Source: AWTP1-13 sp963770295
GTDB lineage: Bacteria; Pseudomonadota; Alphaproteobacteria; Rhizobiales; Hyphomicrobiaceae
Direction of reading: 5' to 3'
Assembly (NCBI GenBank): GCA_963770295.1
Contig: CAVYPA010000016.1
Coordinates: forward strand, 62,001-126,000
Length of the DNA stretch: 64,000 nt
The notes under the pieces were generated by a model that searched no databases, was not told the origin of the DNA, and worked only from the letters and a program-made list of their open reading frames with translations. The number at the start of each line of letters is the position of its first letter. The first letter of the stretch is position 1. This document shows positions 50,369 to 58,900 of the stretch, piece by piece. The position numbers were made by a program, and so were the translations under genes.

Positions 50369-51711
50369 CGCCGGGTTGCGCCCCTCAGCTTCGCCTTCTT
50401 GATCAGCCCCTCGTACTGGTGTGCCAGCAGGTGGCTTTGCACCTGCGCCACCGTATCCATGGTGACGCTGACCGCGATCAACAGCGAGGTGCCGCCGAAA
50501 TAGAAGGGCACCGCGGCATAGGAGATCAACAGCTCGGGCAACACGCAGACGGCCGCCAGGTAGATGGCTCCCACCACGGTGATGCGGGTCAAGACGTAGT
50601 CGATGTATTCGGCCGTCTTGGCGCCGGGACGGATACCCGGCAGAAAGCCGCCGTATTTGCGCAAATTGTCGGCGGTGTCCTGAGGATTGAAGACAATGGC
50701 CGTGTAGAAGAAGGCAAAGAAGACGATCAAGGCAACGTAAATGGCAAGATAGAGCGGCTGCCCGCGACCCAAGGACGCCACGATCGCGTTGAGCCAGTCG
50801 GGGCCGGCACCCTGGCTAAACTGCGCAACCGTGATCGGCAGCAGCAGCAGCGAGGAGGCAAAAATTGGCGGGATGACGCCGGAGGAGTTGAGCTTCAAGG
50901 GCAGATGCGACGCATCGCCCTGGAACATGCGATTGCCCATCTGCCGCTTGGGGTACTGAATGAGCAGCCGCCGCTGGGCCCGCTCGATGAAGACGATGGC
51001 CGCGACCACCGCCAGCATCAGCGCCAGCAGGGCGATGAGCAGGGGCCAGGAGATCGCCCCCTGCCGCGACAGCTCGAGCAAGCCGGCGAGCGCGGTCGGC
51101 AGGCCGGCGACGATCCCCGACATGATGATGAGGGAGGTACCGTTGCCAACACCACGCGCCGTGATCTGCTCGCCAAGCCACATCAAGAACATGGTGCCGC
51201 CGACCAGTGTCACCACCGTCGAGATTCGGAAGAACCAGCCAGGATCAATGACGACGGCGCCGGCAGAGCCGCGCGAGCCCTCCAAACCGAAGGCAATGCC
51301 GTAGGCCTGGAAGGATGCCAGGGCCACCGTCAAGTAGCGCGTATATTGGTTGATCTGCTTGCGTCCCTGTTCGCCCTCCTTTTTCAGTTGTTCCAGGGTC
51401 GGGACCACGCTCGTCATCAGCTGCATGATAATCGAGGCGGAGATGTAGGGCATGATATTGAGGGCGAAGATCGCCATGCGTTCGACGGCACCGCCGGCGA
51501 ACATGTTGAACATGCCGAGGATGCCGGACGATTGCGCCTTGAACGACTTCGCGAACGCGGCCGGGTTGATGCCGGGGATCGGGATATAAGTGCCGAGCCG
51601 ATAAACCACCAGCGCGGCCAGCGTGAACCAGATGCGCTTCTTGAGATCTTCAGCCTTCGCGAACGCCCCGAAATTCAGATTGGAAGCAAGCTGTTCGGCG
51701 GCGGAAACCAT
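50365..51711 (-). CDS. secY: Protein translocase subunit SecY
   Basis: The 448-residue membrane protein has ten hydrophobic helices. GTYIPIPGINPAAFAKSF and RMAIFALNIMPYISASIIMQ lie in the first third, and the cytoplasmic loop with YIDYVLTRITVVGAIYLA and NLRKYGGFLPGIRPG follows, the last being the ribosome/SecA contact. It forms the Sec channel with SecE and SecG, which are not in the window. It overlaps adk, giving coupled translation. Confidence 0.98.
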   Translation of the reverse strand: MVSAAEQLASNLNFGAFAKAEDLKKRIWFTLAALVVYRLGTYIPIPGINPAAFAKSFKAQSSGILGMFNMFAGGAVERMAIFALNIMPYISASIIMQLMTSVVPTLEQLKKEGEQGRKQINQYTRYLTVALASFQAYGIAFGLEGSRGSAGAVVIDPGWFFRISTVVTLVGGTMFLMWLGEQITARGVGNGTSLIIMSGIVAGLPTALAGLLELSRQGAISWPLLIALLALMLAVVAAIVFIERAQRRLLIQYPKRQMGNRMFQGDASHLPLKLNSSGVIPPIFASSLLLLPITVAQFSQGAGPDWLNAIVASLGRGQPLYLAIYVALIVFFAFFYTAIVFNPQDTADNLRKYGGFLPGIRPGAKTAEYIDYVLTRITVVGAIYLAAVCVLPELLISYAAVPFYFGGTSLLIAVSVTMDTVAQVQSHLLAHQYEGLIKKAKLRGATRR

Positions 51712-51871
51712 GTGCTCTCTCCCTGCCCTGGCCGACGGCGGTTCGCCCCGCGCGGGCGGGCAACTTTAAAACATGGGGGTCGGGAAGCTTCAACGCAAGC
51801 AGGACGGCCGACCCTGAACCTCCTGCTTCGGCCTCAGCGGCACGAGCGGCAACGGCCTCGACGTGCGAACC

Positions 51872-52423
51872 CTAGTCCTCGCTCCTGGCCGCCTTCGGCT
51901 TGCCGGTCTTGGCCTTTTTTGCCGCCGATTTCTTGCGCTTGGCCTCATCGGCGGCGAGCACCTTGCGCTCGATCAGCGTAATCGAACCACCGGCCTTCTC
52001 AATCGCAGCCTTGGCGCTTGCCGTGGCGTGGTCGACGGTCAAGGCAAGTTTGGCTTTGAGCTCCCCCTCACCCAGTACACGCACGCCGTCAAGGGCGCGG
52101 CGCACCAGCCCCGCCGCCAGCAAGGCGGCATTATCGATGGGCTTGCCGGCGTCCAGGCGGCCGCTGTCTACGGCCTCCTGCAGGCGTCCGACGTTGATCT
52201 CGTTGTAGTATTTGGGGTTCAGCTTGTTGAAGCCGCGCTTGGGTAGTCGACGGTGCAAGGGCATTTGGCCGCCCTCGAAACCGCCAAGCCGCACGCCGGC
52301 ACGCGCCGTCTGGCCCTTACCGCCGCGGCCGCCCATCTTGCCCATGCCAGAGCCGATGCCGCGACCAACGCGCACGCGCAGCTTGCGCGACCCGGGATTG
52401 TCCTTGATGTCATTGAGACGCAT
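51872..52423 (-). CDS. rplO: Ribosomal protein uL15
   Basis: MRLNDIKDNPGSRKLRVRVG, GRGIGSGMGKMGGRGGKGQ and LHRRLPKRGFNK are standard L15. The 183 residues include a basic Lys/Ala-rich tail (DEAKRKKSAAKKAKTGKPKA) some 25 residues longer than E. coli L15, as in many alphaproteobacteria. The start at 52423 is the family's; an ATG 20 codons upstream is in frame but inside the rpmD spacer. Confidence 0.97.
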   Translation of the reverse strand: MRLNDIKDNPGSRKLRVRVGRGIGSGMGKMGGRGGKGQTARAGVRLGGFEGGQMPLHRRLPKRGFNKLNPKYYNEINVGRLQEAVDSGRLDAGKPIDNAALLAAGLVRRALDGVRVLGEGELKAKLALTVDHATASAKAAIEKAGGSITLIERKVLAADEAKRKKSAAKKAKTGKPKAARSED

Positions 52424-52445
52424 CGAACGTCTGGCTCCTGAGCGT

Positions 52446-52655
52446 TTAGGCCTTCTCGTCGACGACGCGAACGAGGTGGGCAATGCTGTCGATCATGCCG
52501 CGCACCGCCGGGGTGTCCTCAAGGGTGCGTCGGCGGCCGATCTTGTTGAGACCGAGCCCGATCAGGGTTTGTTGCTGACTTTTGGGCCGGCGCTGCGGGC
52601 TAGCGATCTGCTCGACCGTCAGCCGCTTGCCCTTGCCCTTTTCCGCCGCTGCCAT
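52446..52655 (-). CDS. rpmD: Ribosomal protein uL30
   Basis: The 69-residue protein reads KRLTVEQIASPQRRPKSQQQ, then TLIGLGLNKIGRRRTLEDTP and VRGMIDSIAHLVRVVDE. This is the whole single-domain L30 with a short N-terminal addition (MAAAEKGKG). Confidence 0.97.
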   Translation of the reverse strand: MAAAEKGKGKRLTVEQIASPQRRPKSQQQTLIGLGLNKIGRRRTLEDTPAVRGMIDSIAHLVRVVDEKA

Positions 52656-52678
52656 TGTGCGCTACCTCCAGCCAACGC

Positions 52679-53257
52679 CTATGCTGGCTCGCCGGCGGCG
52701 TCGGCCTCACCGGCCGATCCGTCACGCCGCCGCGCCACGATCTCGCTGACCTTCTTGCCGCGCCGGGCCGCCACCGCGCGCGGGTTCTCCTGCTCCTTCA
52801 GCGCATCGAAGGTAGCCCGCACCATGTTATAGGGATTGGTGCTGCCCAAGGACTTGGCGACCACATCCTGCACGCCAAGCATTTCGAACACCGCCCGCGT
52901 CGGGCCGCCGGCGATAATGCCCGTTCCCGGCGGGGCCGAGCGCAGCACCACCTTGCCGGCGCCATGCCGACCCTCTAAGTCGTGATGCAAGGTGCGTCCC
53001 TCCCGAAGAGGTACCCGCAGCAGGCCGCGGCGCGCCGCCTCGGTTGCCTTGCGAATGGCTTCCGGCACCTCGCGCGCTTTGCCGTGACCGAACCCGACCC
53101 GGCCCTTCTGATCGCCGACCACCACGAGGGCCGCAAAGCCGAAGCGCTTGCCGCCTTTGACCACCTTGGCCACACGATTGATGTGCACCAGCTTATCTTT
53201 GAACTCGCTGTCGCGCTCCTCGCGATTGCGGTCCCTGTCTCTATATGGACGAGCCAC
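52679..53257 (-). CDS. rpsE: Ribosomal protein uS5
   Basis: DKLVHINRVAKVVKGGKRFG and ALVVVGDQKGRVGFGHGKAR form the dsRBD-like N-terminal half, and PPGTGIIAGGPTRAVFEMLG and GSTNPYNMVRATFDALK the C-terminal half. S5 lies on the solvent side at the mRNA entrance and affects decoding accuracy. The protein is 192 residues, with an acidic/Ala-rich tail. Confidence 0.98.
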   Translation of the reverse strand: MARPYRDRDRNREERDSEFKDKLVHINRVAKVVKGGKRFGFAALVVVGDQKGRVGFGHGKAREVPEAIRKATEAARRGLLRVPLREGRTLHHDLEGRHGAGKVVLRSAPPGTGIIAGGPTRAVFEMLGVQDVVAKSLGSTNPYNMVRATFDALKEQENPRAVAARRGKKVSEIVARRRDGSAGEADAAGEPA

Positions 53258-53276
53258 CTCGTTGCCTTTCCTTAAA

Positions 53277-53636
53277 TTAGAAGCTCAGACCGCCTTCGCG
53301 CGCACCGTCCGCCAATGCCTTGATGCGCCCGTGATACCTGTAGCCGCCTCGATCGAACACCACAGCCTTGATGCCGGCCTTGACCGCGCGTTCGGCGAGC
53401 AGCTTGCCGACCGCCGTCGCCGCGGCCTTATCGGCCCCGGTCCGAAGCGTGGTCTTCAGGCCCTTCTCGAGGCTCGAAGCGGCCACCAGCGTTGCGGCGC
53501 GCGCATCGTCGATCAGCTGGGCATAGATGTGCTTGGAAGACCGGAACACGGACAGGCGCGGCCGGTCCTCGCGGCGCGAGAGGGAGCGACGCACGCGCAG
53601 CTTGCGCTTGTCGAACTGTGTCATCTTGCGGAGCAT
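53277..53636 (-). CDS. rplR: Ribosomal protein uL18
   Basis: RRSLSRREDRPRLSVFRSSK and HIYAQLIDDARAATLVAASS lead, and AVVFDRGGYRYHGRIKALAD GAR ends the protein; this is the 5S rRNA-binding L18. At 119 residues, normal length. It precedes rpsE by 19 bases. Confidence 0.97.
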   Translation of the reverse strand: MLRKMTQFDKRKLRVRRSLSRREDRPRLSVFRSSKHIYAQLIDDARAATLVAASSLEKGLKTTLRTGADKAAATAVGKLLAERAVKAGIKAVVFDRGGYRYHGRIKALADGAREGGLSF

Positions 53637-53644
53637 GGTGCGGC

Positions 53645-54187
53645 CTACTTCTTCTTGCCTTCCTTGCGAAGGATGTATTCACCCTGATAGCGGATGCCCT
53701 TGCCCTGGTAGGGCTCGGGCGGGCGCGCAGCCCGGATCTCGGCCGCCATCTGCCCAACCTTCTGCTTATCGATCCCCGATACGGTAATGAGTTCCTGCTT
53801 TGCCCCGCTGACCTTCACATCGACACCCGCGGGGATCTTATGCACCACGTCGTGACTGAAGCCGACCTGCACCTGCAGCCCGTCTTTACCCTTCATCGCC
53901 GCGCGGAAGCCAACGCCATGGATCTCAAGCGTCTGCGAATAGCCGTTGGTGACGCCCTCAATCAGGTTGACGATCTGGGTCCGCGACATACCCCATAGGG
54001 CGCGCGCCGACTGGCTGTCCTCACGCATGCTGACCGCAATTCCGTTCGCCGATTGCTCGACGCCGATCTGGTCCGGACAGGTGAACGACAGCTCGCCTTT
54101 GGGACCCTTCATCGTCACTTTCTGCCCGCTGAGCGTCGCCGTGACGCCCGCCGGGATGGGAACCGGCCTCTTGCCTATGCGCGACAT
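53645..54187 (-). CDS. rplF: Ribosomal protein uL6
   Basis: MSRIGKRPVPIPAGVTATLS opens the first of two similar domains, and VGFRAAMKGKDGLQVQVGFS and RPPEPYQGKGIRYQGEYILR mark the second. L6 sits near the factor-binding site of the large subunit. The 180 residues end in the usual basic KEGKKK. Confidence 0.98.
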   Translation of the reverse strand: MSRIGKRPVPIPAGVTATLSGQKVTMKGPKGELSFTCPDQIGVEQSANGIAVSMREDSQSARALWGMSRTQIVNLIEGVTNGYSQTLEIHGVGFRAAMKGKDGLQVQVGFSHDVVHKIPAGVDVKVSGAKQELITVSGIDKQKVGQMAAEIRAARPPEPYQGKGIRYQGEYILRKEGKKK

Positions 54188-54226
54188 GTCTGCGTCCTCA
54201 ATCTCGTCTGCTGCAACCGCGACCGG

Positions 54227-54619
54227 CTAGAAAACATTACACAAGATCTCGCCGCCGACGTTCTCCTCGCGGGCGCGGGTATCCGACATCACCCCCTTTG
54301 GCGTGGACAGAATGGCGACACCCAGGCCGTTGGCAACGGTGGTCAGCTCGCGCACGGCGGTATAGACGCGGCGGCCCGGCTTGGAGATGCGCTTGATTTC
54401 GCGAATCGCCGGTTGGCCGTTGGCGTACTTCAACTCGATTTCGAATTCGGCCGGACCGTTCTTGTGGTCGATGCGGGCGTAGCCGCGGATGTAGCCTTCC
54501 GCCTGCAGCACGTCGAGCACGCGCTCGCGCAGCTTGGAAGCAGGCGACGACACCTTCGGACGGCGGCGCATTTGAGCGTTGCGGATGCGGGTCAGCATAT
54601 CGCCGAGCGGATCGTTCAT
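54227..54619 (-). CDS. rpsH: Ribosomal protein uS8
   Basis: NDPLGDMLTRIRNAQMRRRP starts S8, and AILSTPKGVMSDTRAREENV ends it with GGEILCNVF. S8 binds the central domain of 16S rRNA and, in bacteria studied, represses its own operon. The 130-residue length is standard. Confidence 0.98.
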   Translation of the reverse strand: MNDPLGDMLTRIRNAQMRRRPKVSSPASKLRERVLDVLQAEGYIRGYARIDHKNGPAEFEIELKYANGQPAIREIKRISKPGRRVYTAVRELTTVANGLGVAILSTPKGVMSDTRAREENVGGEILCNVF

Positions 54620-54631
54620 GGTCTTCGTCTC

Positions 54632-54937
54632 CTACCAGCTCGACTTCACCATGCCCGGAATCAGGCCCTGGCTCGCCAGCTCGCGCAGCATGTTGCGGCA
54701 GACCTTGAGCTTGCGGTAATAGCCGCGCGAGCGCCCGGTAAGCTCGCAGCGATTGCGCACGCGCGTTGCCGAGGAGTTACGCGGCAGCTGGGCGAGCTTG
54801 AGCCGAGCGGCGAAGCGTTCTTCGGGCTGCCTCGACAGGTCGGAGGCCAGCTCCTTTAGCTTTTTGCGCTTGCCCGCATACTGCGCCACCAACTTGCGTC
54901 GATGGTTGTTCTTGTTGACGGAACTGATCTTAGCCAT
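54632..54937 (-). CDS. rpsN: Ribosomal protein uS14
   Basis: MAKISSVNKNNHRRKLVAQY and RCELTGRSRGYYRKLKVCRN, ending IPGMVKSSW, are the long form of S14 without the CxxC zinc ribbon. It is 101 residues, as in other alphaproteobacteria. It starts 35 bases after rplE. Confidence 0.98.
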   Translation of the reverse strand: MAKISSVNKNNHRRKLVAQYAGKRKKLKELASDLSRQPEERFAARLKLAQLPRNSSATRVRNRCELTGRSRGYYRKLKVCRNMLRELASQGLIPGMVKSSW

Positions 54938-54972
54938 GCATTCCTCCAGCGACCGTCCTCAGGTCGGGGTCC

Positions 54973-55728
54973 TCAAGTACGAAATGGAAAATTGAAGCCG
55001 CGCAACAGGGCACGGGCTTCCTCGTCGGTCCCTGCCGACGTGCAGACGATGACATCCATGCCCCAGATCTCATCGACTTCGTCGTAGTTGATCTCCGGAA
55101 ACACGATGTGCTCGCGAAGGCCGAGGGCAAAGTTGCCACGACCATCGAAACTCTTCGGGTTCAGCCCCCTGAAATCTTTCACCCGCGGCAAGGCGATGGT
55201 CACCAGGCGATCCAGGAACTCGTACATGCGATCGCCGCGCAGGGTGACCTTGGCGCCGATTGGCATGCCGTCGCGAAGTTTGTAAGTCGCGATCGACTTG
55301 CGCGCGCGGGTGACGACTGGACGCTGCCCCGCAATCATCGCCAAATCCTTAGCCGCGGAGTCGACCTTCTTGCGGTCGTTCACCGCCTCGCCAATGCCCA
55401 TGTTGACCACGACCTTCTCGACGCGCGGAATTTGCAGCGGGTTCTTGTAGCCGAACTGCTTGGTCATATCCTCGCGCACCACCTTTTCGTAGTGGGTCTT
55501 GAGGCGCGGCTTGTAGTCCTTCGGCCGTGGGGTGCGCGCGGTCTTTTCCGCCTTCGGTTGCGCCTTGCCGCCCTGATCGCCCTTGCCCTTGGGCGCGCCT
55601 TTCTCGCCCTTGGCGGCCTTATCGGGCCTGGCTTTGTCGCCAGCCTTGGCCGCCTTGGCGGGCTTGCCACCATCCGGACCGGCTTTTTCGGCTTTCGCTG
55701 GCTTTGCGGCTTTATCGTCTTCGGCCAT
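54973..55728 (-). CDS. rplE: Ribosomal protein uL5 with long N-terminal extension
   Basis: The L5 core runs from about residue 70 (YKPRLKTHYEKVVREDMTKQ) through ATYKLRDGMPIGAKVTLRGD to ALLRGFNFPFRT. It is preceded by about 68 residues of repeated Lys/Ala/Pro/Gly stretches (AKPAKAEKAG, GGKPAKAAKAGDKARPDKAA). This disordered basic tail is not part of normal 180-residue L5 and probably reaches rRNA or the outside of the subunit. The ATG at 55728 lies two bases after the rplX stop, with a ribosome binding site inside rplX, so the extension is translated. L5 contacts 5S rRNA and P-site tRNA. Confidence 0.96.
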   Translation of the reverse strand: MAEDDKAAKPAKAEKAGPDGGKPAKAAKAGDKARPDKAAKGEKGAPKGKGDQGGKAQPKAEKTARTPRPKDYKPRLKTHYEKVVREDMTKQFGYKNPLQIPRVEKVVVNMGIGEAVNDRKKVDSAAKDLAMIAGQRPVVTRARKSIATYKLRDGMPIGAKVTLRGDRMYEFLDRLVTIALPRVKDFRGLNPKSFDGRGNFALGLREHIVFPEINYDEVDEIWGMDVIVCTSAGTDEEARALLRGFNFPFRT

Positions 55729-55730
55729 GG

Positions 55731-56057
55731 CTATCTCTTTTCTGCAATCTCTTCGCCGGAGCGCTTGGCGACGCGCACCTTGCGACCGTCGGGCAAAATC
55801 TTGAAACCGACCTTGGTCGGCTTGCCGTCCTTGGGATCTTCGAGCGCCAGGTTCGACAAGTGGATCGGCGCCTCCTTGGCGATGATGCCGCCTTCCTGGG
55901 ATGGCGACTGGCGCTGATGCCGGCGCACCATATTGACGCCGCGCACGAGCGCGCGGCTCTCGCGCGGCATCACCTGATACACCTCGCCCTTCTTGCCCTT
56001 GTCACGGCCGGCGAGGACGAAGACCTGATCACCCTTTTTGATCTTGGCGGCCGACAT
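55731..56057 (-). CDS. rplX: Ribosomal protein uL24
   Basis: KIKKGDQVFVLAGRDKGKKG is the KOW motif, and GVNMVRRHQRQSPSQEGGII and VGFKILPDGRKVRVAKRSGE complete L24. It initiates large-subunit assembly. The ATG is directly next to the rplN stop (56058). Confidence 0.98.
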   Translation of the reverse strand: MSAAKIKKGDQVFVLAGRDKGKKGEVYQVMPRESRALVRGVNMVRRHQRQSPSQEGGIIAKEAPIHLSNLALEDPKDGKPTKVGFKILPDGRKVRVAKRSGEEIAEKR

Positions 56058-56426
56058 CTACAGCACCTCCGGCGCGAGGCTGACGATCTTCATGTGGTTC
56101 TTGGCCCTGAGCTCGCGCGTGACCGGCCCGAATATGCGCGTACCCACGGGCTCTCCTTGCGGATTGATCAGGACCGCGGCGTTGCGATCGAAGCGGATCA
56201 GCGATCCGTCCGGACGACGCACACCCTTGGCCGTGCGCACCACTACGGCCTTCATGACCTGGCCCTTCTTCACCCGTCCGCGTGGGATCGCTTCCTTGAT
56301 AGTCACAACAATGGTGTCGCCGATCGTGGCGTACCTGCGCTTCGAACCGCCCAGCACCTTAATGCACTGCAAGCGTCGGGCGCCCGAGTTGTCGGCCACG
56401 TCGAGGTTGGTCTCCATCTGGATCAT
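56058..56426 (-). CDS. rplN: Ribosomal protein uL14
   Basis: MIQMETNLDVADNSGARRLQ and VIKEAIPRGRVKKGQVMKAV-like stretches, with RFDRNAAVLINPQGEPVGTR, define L14, which bridges to the small subunit and binds RsfS. All 122 residues align without gaps to the usual protein. Confidence 0.98.
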   Translation of the reverse strand: MIQMETNLDVADNSGARRLQCIKVLGGSKRRYATIGDTIVVTIKEAIPRGRVKKGQVMKAVVVRTAKGVRRPDGSLIRFDRNAAVLINPQGEPVGTRIFGPVTRELRAKNHMKIVSLAPEVL

Positions 56427-56484
56427 CGGTCCAGTCCTCCGTTGCAGGCTTGTTCTTTGGCGCTCAGCGAGCCATCCCAGCGCT

Positions 56485-56724
56485 TCAGACCTTACGGTCC
56501 TTCAGCACCACCCAGCGCTTGTTCTTGGAGATCGGCCTGCTCTCCTCGATCCACACGATGTCGCCCACCTTGAAGGTGGCCTCCTCGTCGTGCGCGTGGA
56601 ACTTCTTCGACCGGCGCACGGTCTTCTTGAACAAAGGGTGCATGTAACGGCGCTCAACCTCGACCACCACGGTCTTGGCGTTCTTGTCCGACACCACCAC
56701 ACCTTGCAGTACGCGCTTCGGCAT
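56485..56724 (-). CDS. rpsQ: Ribosomal protein uS17
   Basis: MPKRVLQGVVVSDKNAKTVV, VEVERRYMHPLFKKTVRRSK and GDIVWIEESRPISKNKRWV form the OB-fold protein S17 of the small-subunit body. It is 79 residues. It starts 10 bases after rpmC. Confidence 0.98.
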   Translation of the reverse strand: MPKRVLQGVVVSDKNAKTVVVEVERRYMHPLFKKTVRRSKKFHAHDEEATFKVGDIVWIEESRPISKNKRWVVLKDRKV

Positions 56725-56734
56725 GCCTTGATCC

Positions 56735-56941
56735 TCAAGCTTTGTTTGCTGTGCCGGTGCGCTTCTGCGCCTGCACCGTTTTGATGCGGGCGATGTCGCG
56801 GCGCACCTCGCGCACGCGCGAGGTGTTCTCCAGCTGGCCCGAGGCGCGCTGAAAACGCAGGTTGAACTGTTCCTTCTTCAGTTTACCCAGCTGATCCTCG
56901 AGCTGATCCACCGACATGTGTCTGAACTCTTCCGCTTTCAT
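56735..56941 (-). CDS. rpmC: Ribosomal protein uL29
   Basis: From the ATG at 56941, MKAEEFRHMSVDQLEDQLGK and FNLRFQRASGQLENTSRVRE are the two-helix L29, which surrounds the tunnel exit with L23 and docks SRP and trigger factor. The 68 residues are normal. The frame is open upstream into rplP because of a frameshift there, so an apparent L16-L29 fusion appears if read mechanically. Confidence 0.95.
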   Translation of the reverse strand: MKAEEFRHMSVDQLEDQLGKLKKEQFNLRFQRASGQLENTSRVREVRRDIARIKTVQAQKRTGTANKA

Positions 56942-56985
56942 ACTCCGATCGCGCCCGCTCCGAGCACGCTCCTTGATCCTTGCCC

Positions 56986-57397
56986 TCAGGCCTGCCGTTT
57001 GACGAAACGCGTCTTGATTGGCAGCTTGGCCGCCCCGAGAACTCAAGGCCTCGCGCGCGGTGCCCTCGTTCACGCCGTCGAGTTCGAACATGATCCGACC
57101 CGGCTTGACGCGCGCCACCCAGAGTTCGGGTGCACCCTTGCCCGAACCCATGCGCACCTCCGCCGGCTTTTTCGTCACCGGCACGTCCGGGAAGATGCGA
57201 ATCCAGACGCGGCCGGCGCGCTTCATGGCCCGCGTGATCGCCCGCCGAGCGGCTTCAATCTGGCGCGCCGTCAGGCGTTCCGGCTCCACGGCTTTGAGAC
57301 CGTAGGAGCCAAAATTCAGGGTCGTCCCGCCCTTGGCGTTGCCATGGATACGACCCTTATGAGCCTTGCGGTACTTGGTGCGAACGGGTTGTAGCAT
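56986..57397 (-). CDS. rplP: Ribosomal protein uL16, one-base frameshift near C-terminus
   Basis: The first 116 residues are normal L16: MLQPVRTKYRKAHKGRIHGN, GLKAVEPERLTARQIEAARR and KGAPELWVARVKPGRIMFEL. After EGTAREALSS (about 57045) the frame is wrong; one base on, AAKLPIKTRFVKRQA and a TGA at 56986 give exactly the expected L16 end and a 136-residue protein. Read as given, the frame instead runs on into rpmC for a 220-residue fusion. L16 is essential for the A site of the peptidyl-transferase centre, so an inserted base in the sequence is more likely than a true mutation. Confidence 0.9.
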
Positions 57398-57430
57398 CGA
57401 TCTTTCAGTCCTCTCTCGGCGGCGCTCGCG

Positions 57431-58171
57431 CTACTCGGCCTGCCGTTCGGCCCAGCTCGCGGCATCGCCACCGCCCCGGCGCCGGCCGCCGCCGCCCGCT
57501 TCCTGGGCCTCGATAGCTCGCTTCTCGGCGGCCATCGGATCGTGATCCATGATCTCGCCTTTGAAGATCCACACCTTGACGCCAATGACGCCGTAGGCCG
57601 TTTGCGCGACCCCATAGCCGAAATCGATGTCGGCGCGCAGGGTATGCAGCGGCACGCGGCCCTCGCGGTACCACTCGACGCGGGCAATTTCCGCGCCGCC
57701 GAGTCGACCCGAGCAATTGATGCGGATGCCGAGGGCGCCCAGACGCAGGGCGGATTGCACGGCGCGCTTCATGGCGCGACGGAAGGCGACCCGACGCTCG
57801 AGTTGCTGGGCAATAGTCTCGGCCACGAGGGTGGCGTCGATCTCGGGCTTTCGCACCTCGACGATGTTGAGATGCACCTCCGACGGGGTCAGCTTTGCCA
57901 GCTCGCTGCGCAGCTTCTCGATATCGGCGCCTTTTTTGCCGATCAGCACGCCCGGCCGCGCCGTGTGCACCGTCACCCGGCATTTCTTGTGCGGGCGCTC
58001 GATCACCACGCGAGCGATGCCGGCCTGGCGGCGCTGCTTCAGAATATGGTCGCGAATATGCATATCCTCATGCAGCAGCTTGCCGTACTCGCCGCGGCTG
58101 GCGAACCAGCGACTGTCCCAGGTGCGATTGATGCCGACCCGCAGACCGATCGGATTGACCTTGTGACCCAT
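57431..58171 (-). CDS. rpsC: Ribosomal protein uS3
   Basis: MGHKVNPIGLRVGINRTWDS, the KH-domain loop PGVLIGKKGADIEKLRSELA and GRLGGAEIARVEWYREGRVP identify S3, part of the mRNA entry helicase. The 246 residues include a Gly/Arg-rich tail (EAGGGGRRRGGGDA). Its ATG shares a base with the rplV stop (TAATG). Confidence 0.98.
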   Translation of the reverse strand: MGHKVNPIGLRVGINRTWDSRWFASRGEYGKLLHEDMHIRDHILKQRRQAGIARVVIERPHKKCRVTVHTARPGVLIGKKGADIEKLRSELAKLTPSEVHLNIVEVRKPEIDATLVAETIAQQLERRVAFRRAMKRAVQSALRLGALGIRINCSGRLGGAEIARVEWYREGRVPLHTLRADIDFGYGVAQTAYGVIGVKVWIFKGEIMDHDPMAAEKRAIEAQEAGGGGRRRGGGDAASWAERQAE

Positions 58172-58569
58172 TATTCGGTCTCCTTCGCCGCCGCCTCTTG
58201 CGCCTTCTCCTTCACGACCACCGTGAGCTGGGAAAAAGGCTTCTGGATTGCGCTCATGCGGCCGCGGCCACGGGCATGAAAGCGCCTAATCACCAAATTC
58301 TTACCGACGTAGGCTTGGCTAACGATGAGATCGTTGACATCGAGCCCATGGTTGTTCTCGGCGTTTGCCACCGCCGACATCACGCACTTGCGCACGTCCT
58401 TGGCGATGCGCTTGCGCGAGAATTCCAGGTCCGCGAGCGCGGTCTCGACCTTCTTGCCGCGGATCAGTTGCGCCAACAGGTTGAGCTTCTGCGGTGAAAC
58501 GCGCAGGTTGCGCGCCACCGCCTTCGCCTCGCTCTCGGAGAGCTCCCGCTCCCGCTTCGCCTTGCCCAT
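58171..58569 (-). CDS. rplV: Ribosomal protein uL22
   Basis: ARNLRVSPQKLNLLAQLIRG, VMSAVANAENNHGLDVNDLI and RRFHARGRGRMSAIQKPFSQ are L22; the hairpin in the last block lines the exit tunnel. The start at 58569 (MGKAKRERE) is the normal one. It has 132 residues, with a Glu/Ala-rich tail. Confidence 0.97.
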   Translation of the reverse strand: MGKAKRERELSESEAKAVARNLRVSPQKLNLLAQLIRGKKVETALADLEFSRKRIAKDVRKCVMSAVANAENNHGLDVNDLIVSQAYVGKNLVIRRFHARGRGRMSAIQKPFSQLTVVVKEKAQEAAAKETE

Positions 58570-58585
58570 CGTGTTTCGCCTTCGC

Positions 58586-58888
58586 CTACGTTTGCCCTCG
58601 GGCCGCCGGTTTGGACCTGACGGCCTTCTTGTCGCCGCTGTGACCGTGGAAGGTCCGCGTCGGCGCGAACTCACCGAACTTGTGGCCGATCATGTCTTCC
58701 GTCACGTTGACGGGAATGTGCTTTTGTCCGTTGTAGACCCCGAAGGTCAGGCCGACGAACTGCGGTAGGATCGTCGAGCGCCGGCTCCAGATGCGAATGA
58801 TCTCGTTGCGGCCCGATGCGCGCACCGTTTCCGCCTTCTTCAAGAGATAGCCGTCGACAAAAGGACCTTTCCAGACCGAGCGTGACAC
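58586..58888 (-). CDS. rpsS: Ribosomal protein uS19
   Basis: MSRSVWKGPFVDGYLLKKAE, IWSRRSTILPQFVGLTFGVY and GHKFGEFAPTRTFHGHSGDK define S19 in the head of the small subunit. The last residues (KAVRSKPAARGQT) exceed the E. coli protein by about eight. 100 residues. Confidence 0.98.
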   Translation of the reverse strand: MSRSVWKGPFVDGYLLKKAETVRASGRNEIIRIWSRRSTILPQFVGLTFGVYNGQKHIPVNVTEDMIGHKFGEFAPTRTFHGHSGDKKAVRSKPAARGQT

Positions 58889-58900
58889 GTCGCGTGCTCC

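Noticed and set aside
50419..51981. 520-codon open frame on the plus strand
   Set aside because: Lies opposite secY; low-complexity His/Arg/Gln-rich sequence with no family. A mirror of GC-rich coding DNA.
56735..57397. A true L16-L29 fusion protein
   Set aside because: The exact L16 ending and stop exist one base away, and rpmC has its own start at 56941, so a frameshift is the better explanation.
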